In this document: positions 47,928 to 55,791 of the stretch, piece by piece | Numbering within the stretch: position 1 is the first letter of the stretch | Layout: every line of letters starts with the position of its first letter | Source: Verrucomicrobiota bacterium | GTDB taxonomy: Bacteria > Verrucomicrobiota > Verrucomicrobiia > Verrucomicrobiales > Verrucomicrobiaceae | NCBI GenBank assembly: GCA_017301975.1 | Contig: JAFLEI010000016.1 | Location: forward strand, 1-58,348 | Direction of reading: 5' to 3' | Length of the DNA: 58,348 bases | Notes under the pieces: generated by a model | Told to the model about the DNA's origin: nothing | Databases searched by the model: none | The model's input: the letters and a program-made list of their open reading frames with translations, nothing else | Program-made: the position numbers and the translations under genes

Positions 47928-48167
47928 TCAGAGAGCCTTGTGGCTGCCATCGCAGAAAGGCGGGTTCTTGGTGTGCTTGCAGTTGCACAGCCAGACCTTC
48001 TTGGCCTCGGGCAGATTGAACTTCTTCGGGCCAAAACCGGTGCCTTTATGGCTGCCATCACAATTTGGCTGGTGGCCGCTCAAGCCGCAGGCGCACCACC
48101 AGTGGTCGCCAGCAGGCAGTTCAACAGCGACGGGTTGTTTTTCGTGAATTTTGGGAAGATTTTCCAT
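47928..48167 (-). CDS. tandem CDGSH iron-sulfur protein
   Basis: The protein has 79 residues with two complete CDGSH motifs. The first is CACGLSGHQPNCDGSH (about 25-40), and the second is CNCKHTKNPPFCDGSH (about 61-76). Each gives three Cys and one His for a [2Fe-2S] cluster (C-x-C-x2-[SGH]-...-C-D-G-S-H). The tandem arrangement in one small protein resembles the bacterial MiNT-type (CISD3-like) class rather than dimeric mitoNEET. There is no membrane anchor. Roles proposed for the family include redox sensing and cluster transfer. It lies between pyrD and dsbD on the same strand. Confidence 0.92.
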   Translation of the reverse strand: MENLPKIHEKQPVAVELPAGDHWWCACGLSGHQPNCDGSHKGTGFGPKKFNLPEAKKVWLCNCKHTKNPPFCDGSHKAL

Positions 48168-48228
48168 GGCTCTTAATTTGGCAGATGAGGAAAGAACGTC
48201 AAGGCGTGCAGGTGGATGTTGTGTCTGG

Positions 48229-49254
48229 CTATGGAATCGCCTCCAGCACTTCCCTCACGAGGCCCGGACCACGATATACCAGTCCGCTGTACACCTGCAC
48301 GAGGGCCGCGCCTGCTTTCAGCTTCTCAAGCGCATGCGCTCCAGAGACGATGCCCCCGACACCGATGAGCGGGATATGCTCCTTCAGCAGCATGCGGAAA
48401 GCCTGCAGCACGAGGTTGGAGCGCTCCCGCACCGGCGCCCCGCTCAAGCCACCGGTTTCATTCGCCAGCCGATGACCTGCAACTGCGGTGCGATCAATGG
48501 TCGTGTTGGTGGCGATGACGCCGTCGATGTCCTGTTCATTGAAGACGCGGGCGAGCGCCTCGATCTGCATGTCATTGAGGTCGGGGGCGATCTTGACGAG
48601 AAACGGCACCTGTTTGCCGTGTGCCTCCTTCAAAACGGCCTGCTCTTTCTTCAGCGCAGAAATCAGTTCACGCACCGCACCTTCGGCCTGGAGATCCCGC
48701 AGCCCCTTGGTATTCGGGGAGGAGATGTTCACCGCGATGTAATCTGCGACTGGATACGCCGCCTTGAGGCAGATGAGATAATCACTCACCGCATCCTCGT
48801 TCGGTGTGTCGAAGTTCTTGCCGATATTGACGCCGACGACAGCTTTGGTGCGTCGGTTCTTGAGCTTGTTCACGGCAGACTGAATGCCGGGGTTGTTGAA
48901 GCCCATGCGGTTGATCAGCGCTTCATGCTCGGGCAGGCGGAAAAGGCGCGGCTTTGGATTTCCCGGCTGTGGGCGCGGCGTGAGGGTGCCGACTTCGACG
49001 GCGCCAAGCCCGAGCGCACCCCAGGCCTCCACTGCGCTGGCGGACTTGTCCATGCCGGCCGCAAGTCCGAGTGCGTTTGGAAAGGTGAGGCCCATCACTT
49101 TGCGTGATTGCTGAGGGCCGCTGACCACTGACCTGAGCATGCCGAGGCGATGCGCGATGATCATCATCTTCACCGTGAGGGTGTGGGCGCGTTCGGCATC
49201 AAGCCGGAAGAGCCAGGGTTTCAGCACGGGGTAAAAGGATTCGATCAGGGTCAT
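48229..49254 (-). CDS. pyrD: quinone-dependent dihydroorotate dehydrogenase (class 2)
   Basis: The protein has 341 residues. The N-terminal helical pair (SFYPVLKPWLFRLDAERAH) binds the membrane and quinone, as in class 2 enzymes. The FMN barrel carries ALGLAAGMDKSASAV, NRMGFNNPG, VNISSPNTKGLRDLQ (Ser is the class 2 catalytic base) and IGVGGIVSGAHA. It oxidises dihydroorotate to orotate, step four of pyrimidine synthesis, and passes electrons to quinone. Its ATG overlaps the stop of the upstream SGNH gene by four bases (ATGA), implying coupled translation. No other pyr gene is in the window. Confidence 0.96.
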   Translation of the reverse strand: MTLIESFYPVLKPWLFRLDAERAHTLTVKMMIIAHRLGMLRSVVSGPQQSRKVMGLTFPNALGLAAGMDKSASAVEAWGALGLGAVEVGTLTPRPQPGNPKPRLFRLPEHEALINRMGFNNPGIQSAVNKLKNRRTKAVVGVNIGKNFDTPNEDAVSDYLICLKAAYPVADYIAVNISSPNTKGLRDLQAEGAVRELISALKKEQAVLKEAHGKQVPFLVKIAPDLNDMQIEALARVFNEQDIDGVIATNTTIDRTAVAGHRLANETGGLSGAPVRERSNLVLQAFRMLLKEHIPLIGVGGIVSGAHALEKLKAGAALVQVYSGLVYRGPGLVREVLEAIP

Positions 49255-49907
49255 GCGTCAGGCGGGAGGATGGATTTCACGAGTGCTGCCACGGCTTTGC
49301 CCAGCCGTCCATGCGCAGCCGCATCTAAATGGATGCCGTCGCTGCCGGGTTCGACCAGCGTTTGCGTGTTGAGGAATCCGCAGCCGAGTGAACTCGCGAC
49401 AGCTTCATAGTACTTGGGCAATCTGCGGCTGTCTTTTTGGCCGTTCGGAAACTTGGCGGCGACGTCCGGCAGGTGCAATTGATCGCCGATGGCGGGCGGA
49501 CATAGCAGCAGTAGCTTCGGCGCTTTGTTGCCGATGCCGGCATCGCTGCCCAGGATCATCTGCGCCAGCATTTTGACGCCCGTGGCAATCTCTCCGGGAG
49601 AGACACCATAGACGGCTTTGAGGTCATTTGAGCCGAGCATCAGCACCACCAGATCCAGCGGTTTGTGGGATTCCAGGATGGCAGGAAGAACCGTCCTGCC
49701 ATTGCGTGCCGGGGCAAAAGGGTCGTCGTGCACAGTGGTGCGGCCGTTTTGACCTTCTTCGATGACGCGGAAGCTGGCGCCAAGTTCTGCGGCCAGAATG
49801 CCCGTCCAGCGCACGTCATGCGGGTGGCGTTCGGGGCAGGGGAGTGATATGCTGTCGGGCATGAAGCCCCAGGTGTTAGAATCGCCAAAACAGAGAACGT
49901 TTTTCAT
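49251..49907 (-). CDS. SGNH/GDSL hydrolase (arylesterase-like)
   Basis: The protein has 218 residues. All SGNH blocks are present: FGDSNTWGF (Ser nucleophile near 9), GQNGRTT (Gly/Asn region), MLGSNDLK (Asn oxyanion), and SDGIHLDAAAHGRL (catalytic Asp-His near 196-199). There is no signal peptide, so it acts in the cytoplasm. The family hydrolyses esters of small acyl or aryl substrates or deacetylates carbohydrates. It overlaps pyrD by 4 bp, the only reason to suspect a link to that gene. It is divergent from the ribosomal operon. Confidence 0.88.
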   Translation of the reverse strand: MKNVLCFGDSNTWGFMPDSISLPCPERHPHDVRWTGILAAELGASFRVIEEGQNGRTTVHDDPFAPARNGRTVLPAILESHKPLDLVVLMLGSNDLKAVYGVSPGEIATGVKMLAQMILGSDAGIGNKAPKLLLLCPPAIGDQLHLPDVAAKFPNGQKDSRRLPKYYEAVASSLGCGFLNTQTLVEPGSDGIHLDAAAHGRLGKAVAALVKSILPPDA

Positions 49908-50018
49908 CAGGCGTGCATGATGCCGTTCCTAGAAGCGGGGGCAACTGCTCTCCACAAATGTGAATAACTCATCAAATTCCAGCTTGCGCCTCTTTTCGTC
50001 TGTGTTAGACATCCTGCC

Positions 50019-50041
50019 CCCTGCTCCAAAAGCAGGGTTTT
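50019..50041 (+). promoter_or_regulatory. hairpin with T-tract in the leader of the ribosomal operon
   Basis: CCCTGCT and AGCAGGG pair around CCAAA, followed by TTTT. It lies 38 bp upstream of rpmJ. It is a possible attenuator or early terminator. The rest of the 171-bp gap (49908-50078) must hold the divergent promoters, but no strong hexamers stand out. Confidence 0.35.
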
Positions 50042-50078
50042 GAGTTCCCCCAGACTCACCTTCTCTCACTACTCCTGT

Positions 50079-50192
50079 ATGCGCGTCCGTACCTCTGTTA
50101 AACCTCTCTGCGAACTTTGCCGTGTTATCCGCCGCAAAGGTGTTGTCCGTGTTGTCTGCAAAAATCCACGCCATAAACAGCGTCAGGGTTAA
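50079..50192 (+). CDS. rpmJ: 50S ribosomal protein L36
   Basis: The protein has 37 residues, the usual size: [20 protein letters not shown], then [17 protein letters not shown]. Zinc ligands Cys11, Cys14, Cys27 and His32 are all present, so this is the zinc-binding (C+) form. It is followed by rpsM after 30 bp, the standard order at the end of the spc/alpha region. There is no clear Shine-Dalgarno site. It is the first gene of the short ribosomal cluster here. Confidence 0.97.
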   Translation: MRVRTSVKPLCELCRVIRRKGVVRVVCKNPRHKQRQG

Positions 50193-50222
50193 TCCTTTCT
50201 TTAAATCCCAATACACTGAATT

Positions 50223-50597
50223 ATGGCCCGCCTGCTTGGAGTCGAAATCCCGAACGAAAAGAAAATCGAATACTCACTTCCGTATATCTACGGCATTGGG
50301 CTTTCCGTCAGCCGCAAGATTCTTGCTGCTACCAATATCGACCCGAACATCCGGGCAGGTGAACTGAGCGACGAACAGATCGCTGCCATCACCCAGACCG
50401 TGCAGGGGATGAAGATTCCGATCGAAGGTGACCTTCGTCGTGAGTTGCAGATGCACATGAAGCGCATCCTTGGCATCAACTGCTACCGTGCTCATCGTCA
50501 TCGTCGTGGTCTGCCAGTGCGCGGCCAGCGCACACACACCAATGCCCGTACTCGCAAAGGTCCACGTAAGACCGTGGGTGCACAGAAGGCGAAGTAA
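50223..50597 (+). CDS. rpsM: 30S ribosomal protein S13
   Basis: The protein has 124 residues. It begins MARLLGVEIPNEKKIEYSLP, has IYGIGLSVSRKILAA, and ends with the basic tail RRGLPVRGQRTHTNARTRKG typical of S13. That tail reaches between P- and A-site tRNA on the small subunit head. Length is normal. The upstream gap to rpmJ is 30 bp, and the downstream gap to rpsK is 35 bp. No clear Shine-Dalgarno sequence precedes the ATG. Confidence 0.98.
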   Translation: MARLLGVEIPNEKKIEYSLPYIYGIGLSVSRKILAATNIDPNIRAGELSDEQIAAITQTVQGMKIPIEGDLRRELQMHMKRILGINCYRAHRHRRGLPVRGQRTHTNARTRKGPRKTVGAQKAK

Positions 50598-50632
50598 TCT
50601 GAATTTTAGCAACGCCCTTTTTCCTATACATC

Positions 50633-51214
50633 ATGGCTGACGAAACGACCCCCGCCGCACCTGCCGCACCTGCCGCAGCAACTCCAGCTCCTGCAGCACC
50701 TGCCACCCCCGCTACTCCTGTAGCCCCAGGCACCTCAGGTGCACCTGCCGCACCTGCAGATCAGCGTGTCTCCACCAGTGGTGACAAGCAGGTTTCCCAG
50801 AGCGTCTGGCTCGAAATCGGTGGTGAAGCAGCCGAACAGAAGGTCGTCAAGGCCAAGGGTTCGAAGAACGTCTCCTCCGGCCTTGTTCACGTTTATGCCA
50901 CCTTCAACAACACCATCGTTACGATCACGGATCGTGCAGGTGGAGTGATCGGCTGGTCTACTGCTGGTAAGATGGGTTTCCGTGGTTCCCGTAAAGGCAC
51001 TGCATACGCCGCACAGGTCGTTGCGCAGGATGCCTGCCGTCAGGCGATGGGCCATGGCCTTCGTGAAGCTGAAGTCCGCCTTCGTGGACCTGGCTCGGGT
51101 CGTGAATCCGCTGTGCGCGCCGTGCAGGCCCTCGGTGTCGAAGTGACCACCATCAAAGATGTGACTCCTATCCCGCACAACGGCTGCCGTCCGCCAAAAG
51201 CCCGTCGCGTCTAA
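50633..51214 (+). CDS. rpsK: 30S ribosomal protein S11 with long Ala/Pro/Thr N-terminal extension
   Basis: The protein has 193 residues, whereas S11 is normally near 125-130. The S11 core starts at about residue 72 ([20 protein letters not shown]) and includes [20 protein letters not shown] and [11 protein letters not shown], ending [18 protein letters not shown]. Before it lie about 65 extra residues, of which the first 45 are almost only Ala, Pro, Thr and Gly ([20 protein letters not shown]). No ATG occurs between the first codon and the core, so the extension is probably translated. Confidence 0.95.
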   Translation: MADETTPAAPAAPAAATPAPAAPATPATPVAPGTSGAPAAPADQRVSTSGDKQVSQSVWLEIGGEAAEQKVVKAKGSKNVSSGLVHVYATFNNTIVTITDRAGGVIGWSTAGKMGFRGSRKGTAYAAQVVAQDACRQAMGHGLREAEVRLRGPGSGRESAVRAVQALGVEVTTIKDVTPIPHNGCRPPKARRV

Positions 51215-51241
51215 TTTTTCAGCTTCTTTCTCCTACCCACT

Positions 51242-51856
51242 ATGGCACGCTACACAGGTCCTCGCGAAAAAATCAACCGCCGCTTCGGCATTGCGCTTTT
51301 CGGTCCTTCCAAGTCTCTCGAAACCCGCAATTTCCCACCAGGACAGCACGGCGCTCGCAACACCCGCCGCAAGACCTCCGAGTACGGCACCGCCCTCGCT
51401 GAAAAGCAGAAGCTGCGCTTCCAGTACGGCCTCATGGAGAAGCAGTTCCGCCGCTTCTTCGCAGAAGCTCAGCGCCGCAAGGGCGTGACTGGTGAGAACC
51501 TGCTTCAGATGCTCGAACTGCGCCTCGACAATGTCGTGTATCGCATGGGCTTCGCCAACACCCGTTTCGCTTCCCGGCAGCTCGTCAGCCATCGTCACAT
51601 CACTGTGAACGGCAAAGTGGTGAACATCGCCAGCTATCAGGTCAAGCCTGGTGACGTCGTTGCCGCCCGCGCCAGCAGCCAGCGCAGCCAGCAGCTTGTC
51701 GGTCGTTTCCTCGAAATGACCCAGGGCACTCCTGCTTCCGACTGGATGACTGTCGATCGCGACAAGATGAGCGGCGTGGTCAATCGCGTCCCTGTGCGTG
51801 AAGAGATCAACCCGATCGCCAACGAGCAGCTCGTCGTCGAACTCTACTCCCGTTAA
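51242..51856 (+). CDS. rpsD: 30S ribosomal protein S4
   Basis: The protein has 204 residues. The N-terminus (ARYTGPREKINRRFG) lacks the CxxC zinc motif, so it is the C-minus form. The S4 RNA-binding domain reads LELRLDNVVYRMGFANTRF and SHRHITVNGKVVNI. S4 nucleates 30S assembly and often represses its own operon. In many bacteria rpoA and rplQ follow rpsD. Here a strong terminator follows instead, then an unrelated gene. Confidence 0.98.
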   Translation: MARYTGPREKINRRFGIALFGPSKSLETRNFPPGQHGARNTRRKTSEYGTALAEKQKLRFQYGLMEKQFRRFFAEAQRRKGVTGENLLQMLELRLDNVVYRMGFANTRFASRQLVSHRHITVNGKVVNIASYQVKPGDVVAARASSQRSQQLVGRFLEMTQGTPASDWMTVDRDKMSGVVNRVPVREEINPIANEQLVVELYSR

Positions 51857-51881
51857 TCCCTCTGGATTAGCCTTCAAACTT

Positions 51882-51918
51882 CAAAAGGGACGCTTTCGAG
51901 CGTCCCTTTTGCTTTCCC
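51882..51918 (+). terminator. strong Rho-independent terminator after rpsD
   Basis: CAAAAGGGACGCT pairs over 13 bp with AGCGTCCCTTTTG around a UUCG tetraloop, followed by a short T-containing tail (CTTT). It lies 26 bp after the rpsD stop and 18 bp before the DUF971 ATG. Confidence 0.88.
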
Positions 51919-51935
51919 ACCTCGTAGCCTTTCTC

Positions 51936-52241
51936 ATGACCCCGACCCGCTTGGAACTCATTGGCAATGAAATCGCCCTCGTTTGGAGCGACGGCACGGA
52001 GCAATACATTGCCATGGAAAAACTCCGTGCCGCCTCACCCAGCGCGGAGAACACAGGAGAACGTGATCTGCTGGGAAAGAAAATCGGCGGCACAGACCAG
52101 AAACACTTTCCCGGAGTCACGGTGAAGGACTGGCGCATGGTCGGCGGCTATGCCATCCAGTTTGATTTCAGCGACGGGCACAATACCGGCCTGTACACCT
52201 TTGATTACCTGCGCGCGCTGGACGGCGTGGATGCCGGTTGA
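51936..52241 (+). CDS. DUF971 domain protein
   Basis: The protein has 101 residues from the ATG at 51936. The open frame extends back to 51798 through the terminator, which argues against the longer form. It matches the gamma-butyrobetaine-hydroxylase N-terminal-like (DUF971) domain: RLELIGNEIALVWSDGTEQY near the start and GGYAIQFDFSDGHNTGLYTFDYLRAL near the end. The domain is found alone or joined to Mrp/ApbC proteins in bacteria. The stand-alone role is not settled. It must have its own promoter or depend on read-through past the terminator. Confidence 0.85.
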   Translation: MTPTRLELIGNEIALVWSDGTEQYIAMEKLRAASPSAENTGERDLLGKKIGGTDQKHFPGVTVKDWRMVGGYAIQFDFSDGHNTGLYTFDYLRALDGVDAG

Positions 52242-52257
52242 GAGTGGCGGAGCAGGA

Positions 52258-52677
52258 TCATTCTCCCACCACACTGACCACAATGCTCCTCGTATGCGGA
52301 GCGCGGCGGTGCTCAAAGAGAAAAATGCCCTGCCATGTCCCAAGGGCGAGGCGGCCGTTCACCACGGGAATGACCTCAGAGGTTCGGGTCAGCGCCATGC
52401 GAAGGTGGCTGGGCATGTCGTCCGGACCTTCGTAGGTGTGCACGAAGTAAGGAGTGTCCTCTGGCACCAAGTGGTCAAAGAAACTGTGCAGATCAGTGCG
52501 CGCGGAGGGATCGGCATTTTCGTAGATCACCAGGCTCGCGCTCGTGTGCTGCACAAAGACAGTGACCGTGCCCGTGCGGATGCCGCTGACGCGCACGATC
52601 TCCTGACAGCGCTCGGTGATTTCATAGGTGCCCTTGCCCCGGGTGGGAATGGAGAATTGATCAGCGTGAGCGGCCAT
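52258..52677 (-). CDS. yjbQ: YjbQ/UPF0047 family protein (secondary thiamine-phosphate synthase-like)
   Basis: The protein has 139 residues from the ATG at 52677. The open frame reaches 52761 through a terminator. Family motifs are VFVQHTSASLVIYENADPS (His and Ser region), FDHLVPEDTPYFVHTYEGPDDMP, HLRMALTRTSEVIPV and GTWQGIFLFEHR. The family has weak thiamine-phosphate synthase activity, and the true role is debated. It is convergent with the DUF971 gene with 16 bp between stops. Confidence 0.92.
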   Translation of the reverse strand: MAAHADQFSIPTRGKGTYEITERCQEIVRVSGIRTGTVTVFVQHTSASLVIYENADPSARTDLHSFFDHLVPEDTPYFVHTYEGPDDMPSHLRMALTRTSEVIPVVNGRLALGTWQGIFLFEHRRAPHTRSIVVSVVGE

Positions 52678-52732
52678 GAGTTGAGAATGAATGACAAGGC
52701 AAAAGAAGCTACGTCGGGCCTGAGTACTCAAC

Positions 52733-52768
52733 CATAAAAATGCCATGTGATGATGAATCACATGGCAT
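52733..52768 (-). terminator. Rho-independent terminator of the peroxiredoxin gene
   Basis: On the minus strand ATGCCATGTGAT pairs over 12 bp with ATCACATGGCAT around TCATC, followed by TTTTTATGG. It lies 26 nt after the stop at 52794. Confidence 0.85.
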
Positions 52769-52793
52769 CTGAATCTTGAAGAATGCAGGTCGA

Positions 52794-53264
52794 TTACGAC
52801 AGCTCAGCGAGCTTTGCCTTCACGGCGTCGAAGTTCGGCAGATCCTTCGGTGTGGCGGTCTGTTCGGCGTATTGGATGACGCCGTTTTTGTCGATGACGA
52901 ATGCCGCACGGGCGGAGGTGTCGCCAATGCCGGCGAGGCCTGGGAAGAGCACGTCATAAGCTTTGGTGGTTTCCTTGTTCAGGTCGCTGACGAGGGTGAT
53001 GCCGATCTTTTCTTTCTGAGCCCAGGCTTCCTGTGCGAAGGGGCTGTCCACGCTGATGCCGATGACGTCGGCATTCAGGTCGCTGTAGGAGCTCAGGCCT
53101 GCGGTGATGTCGCAGAGTTCCTGGGTGCAGACGCCGGTGAAGGCGAGGGGGAAGAAAAGCAGGACGGTATTCTTGCCGGAGGGAAGCGAGACATCGCTGA
53201 GGCCGGAGGCGGATTTGGACTTGAGGGTGAAGCCAGGGGCTTTGGAGCCGACGGAGAGTGCCAT
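52794..53264 (-). CDS. peroxiredoxin (AhpC/TSA superfamily)
   Basis: The protein has 156 residues. The peroxidatic centre is PLAFTGVCTQELC, with Pro, Thr and Cys in the universal PxxxTxxC arrangement. A second Cys lies five residues later, so a 1-Cys or atypical mechanism is possible. Start GSKAPGFTLKSKSASG and end VIDKNGVIQYAEQ fit the BCP/AhpE-like subgroup. It reduces peroxides in the cytoplasm. A 15-bp palindrome (AGGCCAGACTGGCCT, 53322-53336) lies 58 bp upstream and could be an operator or part of the upstream gene's terminator. It is transcribed alone and has its own terminator. Confidence 0.92.
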   Translation of the reverse strand: MALSVGSKAPGFTLKSKSASGLSDVSLPSGKNTVLLFFPLAFTGVCTQELCDITAGLSSYSDLNADVIGISVDSPFAQEAWAQKEKIGITLVSDLNKETTKAYDVLFPGLAGIGDTSARAAFVIDKNGVIQYAEQTATPKDLPNFDAVKAKLAELS

Positions 53265-53384
53265 AGAGGTTATGTGGGTGTGGGTTGCGTTCAGGCCAGA
53301 GGGCCAGGAGTCCGGTTATCAAGGCCAGACTGGCCTCCAGGTCAAACTAACGTTGCTGCTCTCCGCTTTGGATGCTCCGCCGTA

Positions 53385-54812
53385 TTACGCCAGCGGCAGC
53401 AGCTCCCTGATCGGATCACCGAAGGGAAGGATGGGCATTGGACGGCCCTGGAAGTCATCAAATGTGTCTTCAGGATCGATGCCCAGATGCTGGTACACCG
53501 TGGCCCAGAGGTCATTGGGGCTCAGCGGACGCTCGATGGGATATTCCGCGCGCGGATTCGTGGCACCAATGATCTGCCCCGTCTGCATGCCGCCGCCGCT
53601 GACGATGAAAGACATCGCATTCGGCCAGTGGTCGCGCCCGGGCTGGCTAACGCCTGTCTGCGTTCCGATCTGGGTGTTGATCCTGGGCGTGCGGCCAAAT
53701 TCGCCGGTGATGATAACAAGCACGTCTTTGTCGAGCCCGCGTTGGTGGATGTCCTCAATCAACGCGGAGGCGGCCTGATCGTAAACAGGCATGCGCCAGC
53801 GGGCGTCGGCGTACATGTCGCAGTTCACCGCGTGGCTGTCCCAGTTGTAGGTGCAGTTCTTGGGGATGGTCGTGGAGAAAGGATTCTCCCAAACCATGGT
53901 CACAAAGCGGCAGCCTGCTTCCACGAGGCGACGTGCCATGAGCCCGCGCTGGCCGTAGGTGCTGTAGCCGTAGCGTTCGCGTGTCTGGGCAGACTCCTGG
54001 GTCAGATCAAAGGCATCACGCACCGCGGGCGTGGTGAGCATGCCGAACGCCTTTTGGCTGAAGCTGTCCATGGCCTCCATGAGGCCGTTGCGGTCCATCT
54101 CGCGCTTGAGATTGTCCATGCCCTTGAGCAGGTGCATGCGGTCGTCCATGCGCGAGGCCATGTCCGGCGTGAGGCCGATGTTCTCGACTTTAAAATCCTT
54201 CGAGCTGGGGTCGCCCACCACCATGAAGGGCGATGCCGAGGGGCCGAGGTAGGCTGCGCCCAACGAGAAAACATCGATGCCGCTGCGGCCGCGATCCACG
54301 CCCGCCACGCAGGTGGGCATGGCCTGCCCGGCGCGTTGCAGCTTGCGGGTGATGATGGACTGAACGGAGGGCGCATCATTGACAAAGCCGACTGGCAGGG
54401 CGGGATTGCGCCCGGTCATGAAGCGCTTGTGCCCGCCGCCGTGATCCGAGAACTCGTGGTGCACGCTGCGGATGATGTTGAACTTGTCAGCGATCTTTGC
54501 CTGCTTGGGGAACAGCTCGCAGATGTGTGTGCCGGGTACGTTGGTGCGGATGGGATTGAGGACACCGCGATACTCCACAGGCGCATTCGGCTTCATGTCA
54601 TAGCTTTCGAGCTGCGACATGCCGCCTGGCAGCCAGACAAAGATGACCGACTTGTCCTTGAGTTTCTTTCCTGCCGCCTTGGCAATGGTTTCGGCACGCA
54701 AGGTGTCTCTCAGTGACCAGCCCGTGAGTCCGAGCGTGCCCATGCTGAGAAAGCTCCGCCGTGTCAGCGGGCCGGAACAGCGGTGCGGATGGGCGGAGGA
54801 CGAGAAGGACAT
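53385..54812 (-). CDS. DUF1501 protein (Tat-exported, sulfatase-like fold)
   Basis: The protein has 475 residues. The twin-arginine signal LTRRSFLSMGTLGLTGWSLRD is near residue 17. The body has the family blocks SVIFVWLPGGMSQLESYDMK, SVHHEFSDHGGGHKRFMTGR, VLVIITGEFGRTPRIN and GRDHWPNAMSFIVSGGGM. These are alkaline-phosphatase-fold metal-ligand positions (Asp/His) seen in DUF1501 proteins of Planctomycetes and Verrucomicrobia. The enzyme activity is not known. It is the last gene of a three-gene minus-strand operon with the esterase and the PVC-haem protein. Confidence 0.9.
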   Translation of the reverse strand: MSFSSSAHPHRCSGPLTRRSFLSMGTLGLTGWSLRDTLRAETIAKAAGKKLKDKSVIFVWLPGGMSQLESYDMKPNAPVEYRGVLNPIRTNVPGTHICELFPKQAKIADKFNIIRSVHHEFSDHGGGHKRFMTGRNPALPVGFVNDAPSVQSIITRKLQRAGQAMPTCVAGVDRGRSGIDVFSLGAAYLGPSASPFMVVGDPSSKDFKVENIGLTPDMASRMDDRMHLLKGMDNLKREMDRNGLMEAMDSFSQKAFGMLTTPAVRDAFDLTQESAQTRERYGYSTYGQRGLMARRLVEAGCRFVTMVWENPFSTTIPKNCTYNWDSHAVNCDMYADARWRMPVYDQAASALIEDIHQRGLDKDVLVIITGEFGRTPRINTQIGTQTGVSQPGRDHWPNAMSFIVSGGGMQTGQIIGATNPRAEYPIERPLSPNDLWATVYQHLGIDPEDTFDDFQGRPMPILPFGDPIRELLPLA

Positions 54813-54848
54813 GGGATGTCACAGATACGTCGGCTCCGGCAGGGACTT

Positions 54849-55778
54849 TCAGGGCGGCAGCCTGGTGCCAGATGCATTCTTTGCCGGTGCGACCGCGCTG
54901 AAAGTGAGTTGCTGGACGAAATGATACAGCGCCTGCTTCCATTCTGCGGCGTCGTGCTCGTGGTCAGTGACATGCCACACATGCGGCACGCCTTGTGACT
55001 TAAGCCAGCCATGAAAACTCTGACTGATCGAGAAGAGCCCGTCCTTGCTGCCGCAGGAAAGCCATAGCAGGCGGAGGTTTTTTGCTGCATTGGCGTTTGG
55101 CAGCAGTTCGGCTGGTTTGTGGGTGTTGGGCGCGGAGGAGAAGCCGCCCACCCATGCAAACACTTCGGGATGACCCAGTCCGAAATTCAGCGCCTGCCCG
55201 CCGCCCATGGACAGTCCTGCCAGCGCGCGGTGCTCACGGTCCGCCTGGACGGCATAGCGTGCTTCAATGGCCGGGATCACATCGTCCAGAAGGTCGTGCT
55301 CGAAAAATGCAAAGGCCGGCGCATGCTTGAAGACATCGCCTGTGGGGCGGTCGTTTTTCTGCGCGCGTCCGTTTGGCAGGACCACGATCATCGGCAGCGC
55401 CCTGCCATCTGAGATGAGATTGTCCAGCAGCACGTCCGGGTGTGCAAAACGCTCCCACTCTGTTTCATCGCCGCCGATGCCGTGGAGAAGATACAGCACC
55501 GGCAGTTTTTTCTCCGGCGTGTAACCGGGAGGTGTGTACACATTCATCCGCCGCCGCGTGCCCACGGTCTTTGAATCATATTCGATCATCGCCAGTTTGC
55601 CGTGCGGGATGTCCTCCCGCCGCTTGTCCCAGCCTTCGGGGGGCGGGGCAAAAGCTGGGCGGTCATCTTCCTTCAGCACGATCGGGCCCCAAGACTTGCG
55701 CGGCTCGCTTTCGACCGACTGCGACAACGCAGGGCAGGCCGTCAGGATCAACAGCAGAGCGCGCGCAATGAAGTTCAT
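54849..55778 (-). CDS. secreted alpha/beta-hydrolase esterase (CE1/enterochelin-esterase-like)
   Basis: The protein has 309 residues with a signal peptide (NFIARALLLILTACPALS). The esterase-D type fold has VYTPPGYTPEKKLPVLYLLHGIGG (oxyanion region), GLSMGGGQAL (Ser nucleophile near 194), SCGSKDGLF (Asp) and VTDHEHDAAEWK (His). Homologues are feruloyl or acetyl-xylan esterases and enterochelin esterases. With the beta-helix protein and the DUF5722 glycosidase it suggests plant or algal polysaccharide breakdown. It starts 13 bp after the PVC-haem gene and ends 36 bp before the DUF1501 gene. Confidence 0.88.
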   Translation of the reverse strand: MNFIARALLLILTACPALSQSVESEPRKSWGPIVLKEDDRPAFAPPPEGWDKRREDIPHGKLAMIEYDSKTVGTRRRMNVYTPPGYTPEKKLPVLYLLHGIGGDETEWERFAHPDVLLDNLISDGRALPMIVVLPNGRAQKNDRPTGDVFKHAPAFAFFEHDLLDDVIPAIEARYAVQADREHRALAGLSMGGGQALNFGLGHPEVFAWVGGFSSAPNTHKPAELLPNANAAKNLRLLWLSCGSKDGLFSISQSFHGWLKSQGVPHVWHVTDHEHDAAEWKQALYHFVQQLTFSAVAPAKNASGTRLPP

Positions 55779-55791
55779 GGCAGGTGCTGCT

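Noticed and set aside
53322..53336. Palindrome AGGCCAGACTGGCCT as a confirmed peroxiredoxin operator
   Set aside because: It is short and built of CC/GG words common here, and could equally be part of the DUF1501 transcript end. It is mentioned only in the peroxiredoxin entry.
52776..54716. A 646-codon plus-strand open frame opposite the DUF1501 and peroxiredoxin genes
   Set aside because: It is antisense to well-supported genes, has no recognisable domain, and spans several gene boundaries. Long antisense frames are expected in GC-rich coding DNA. The same applies to long plus-strand frames at 33864-35468, 37293-38954, 55534-57132, 5718-6818 and 9779-11020.
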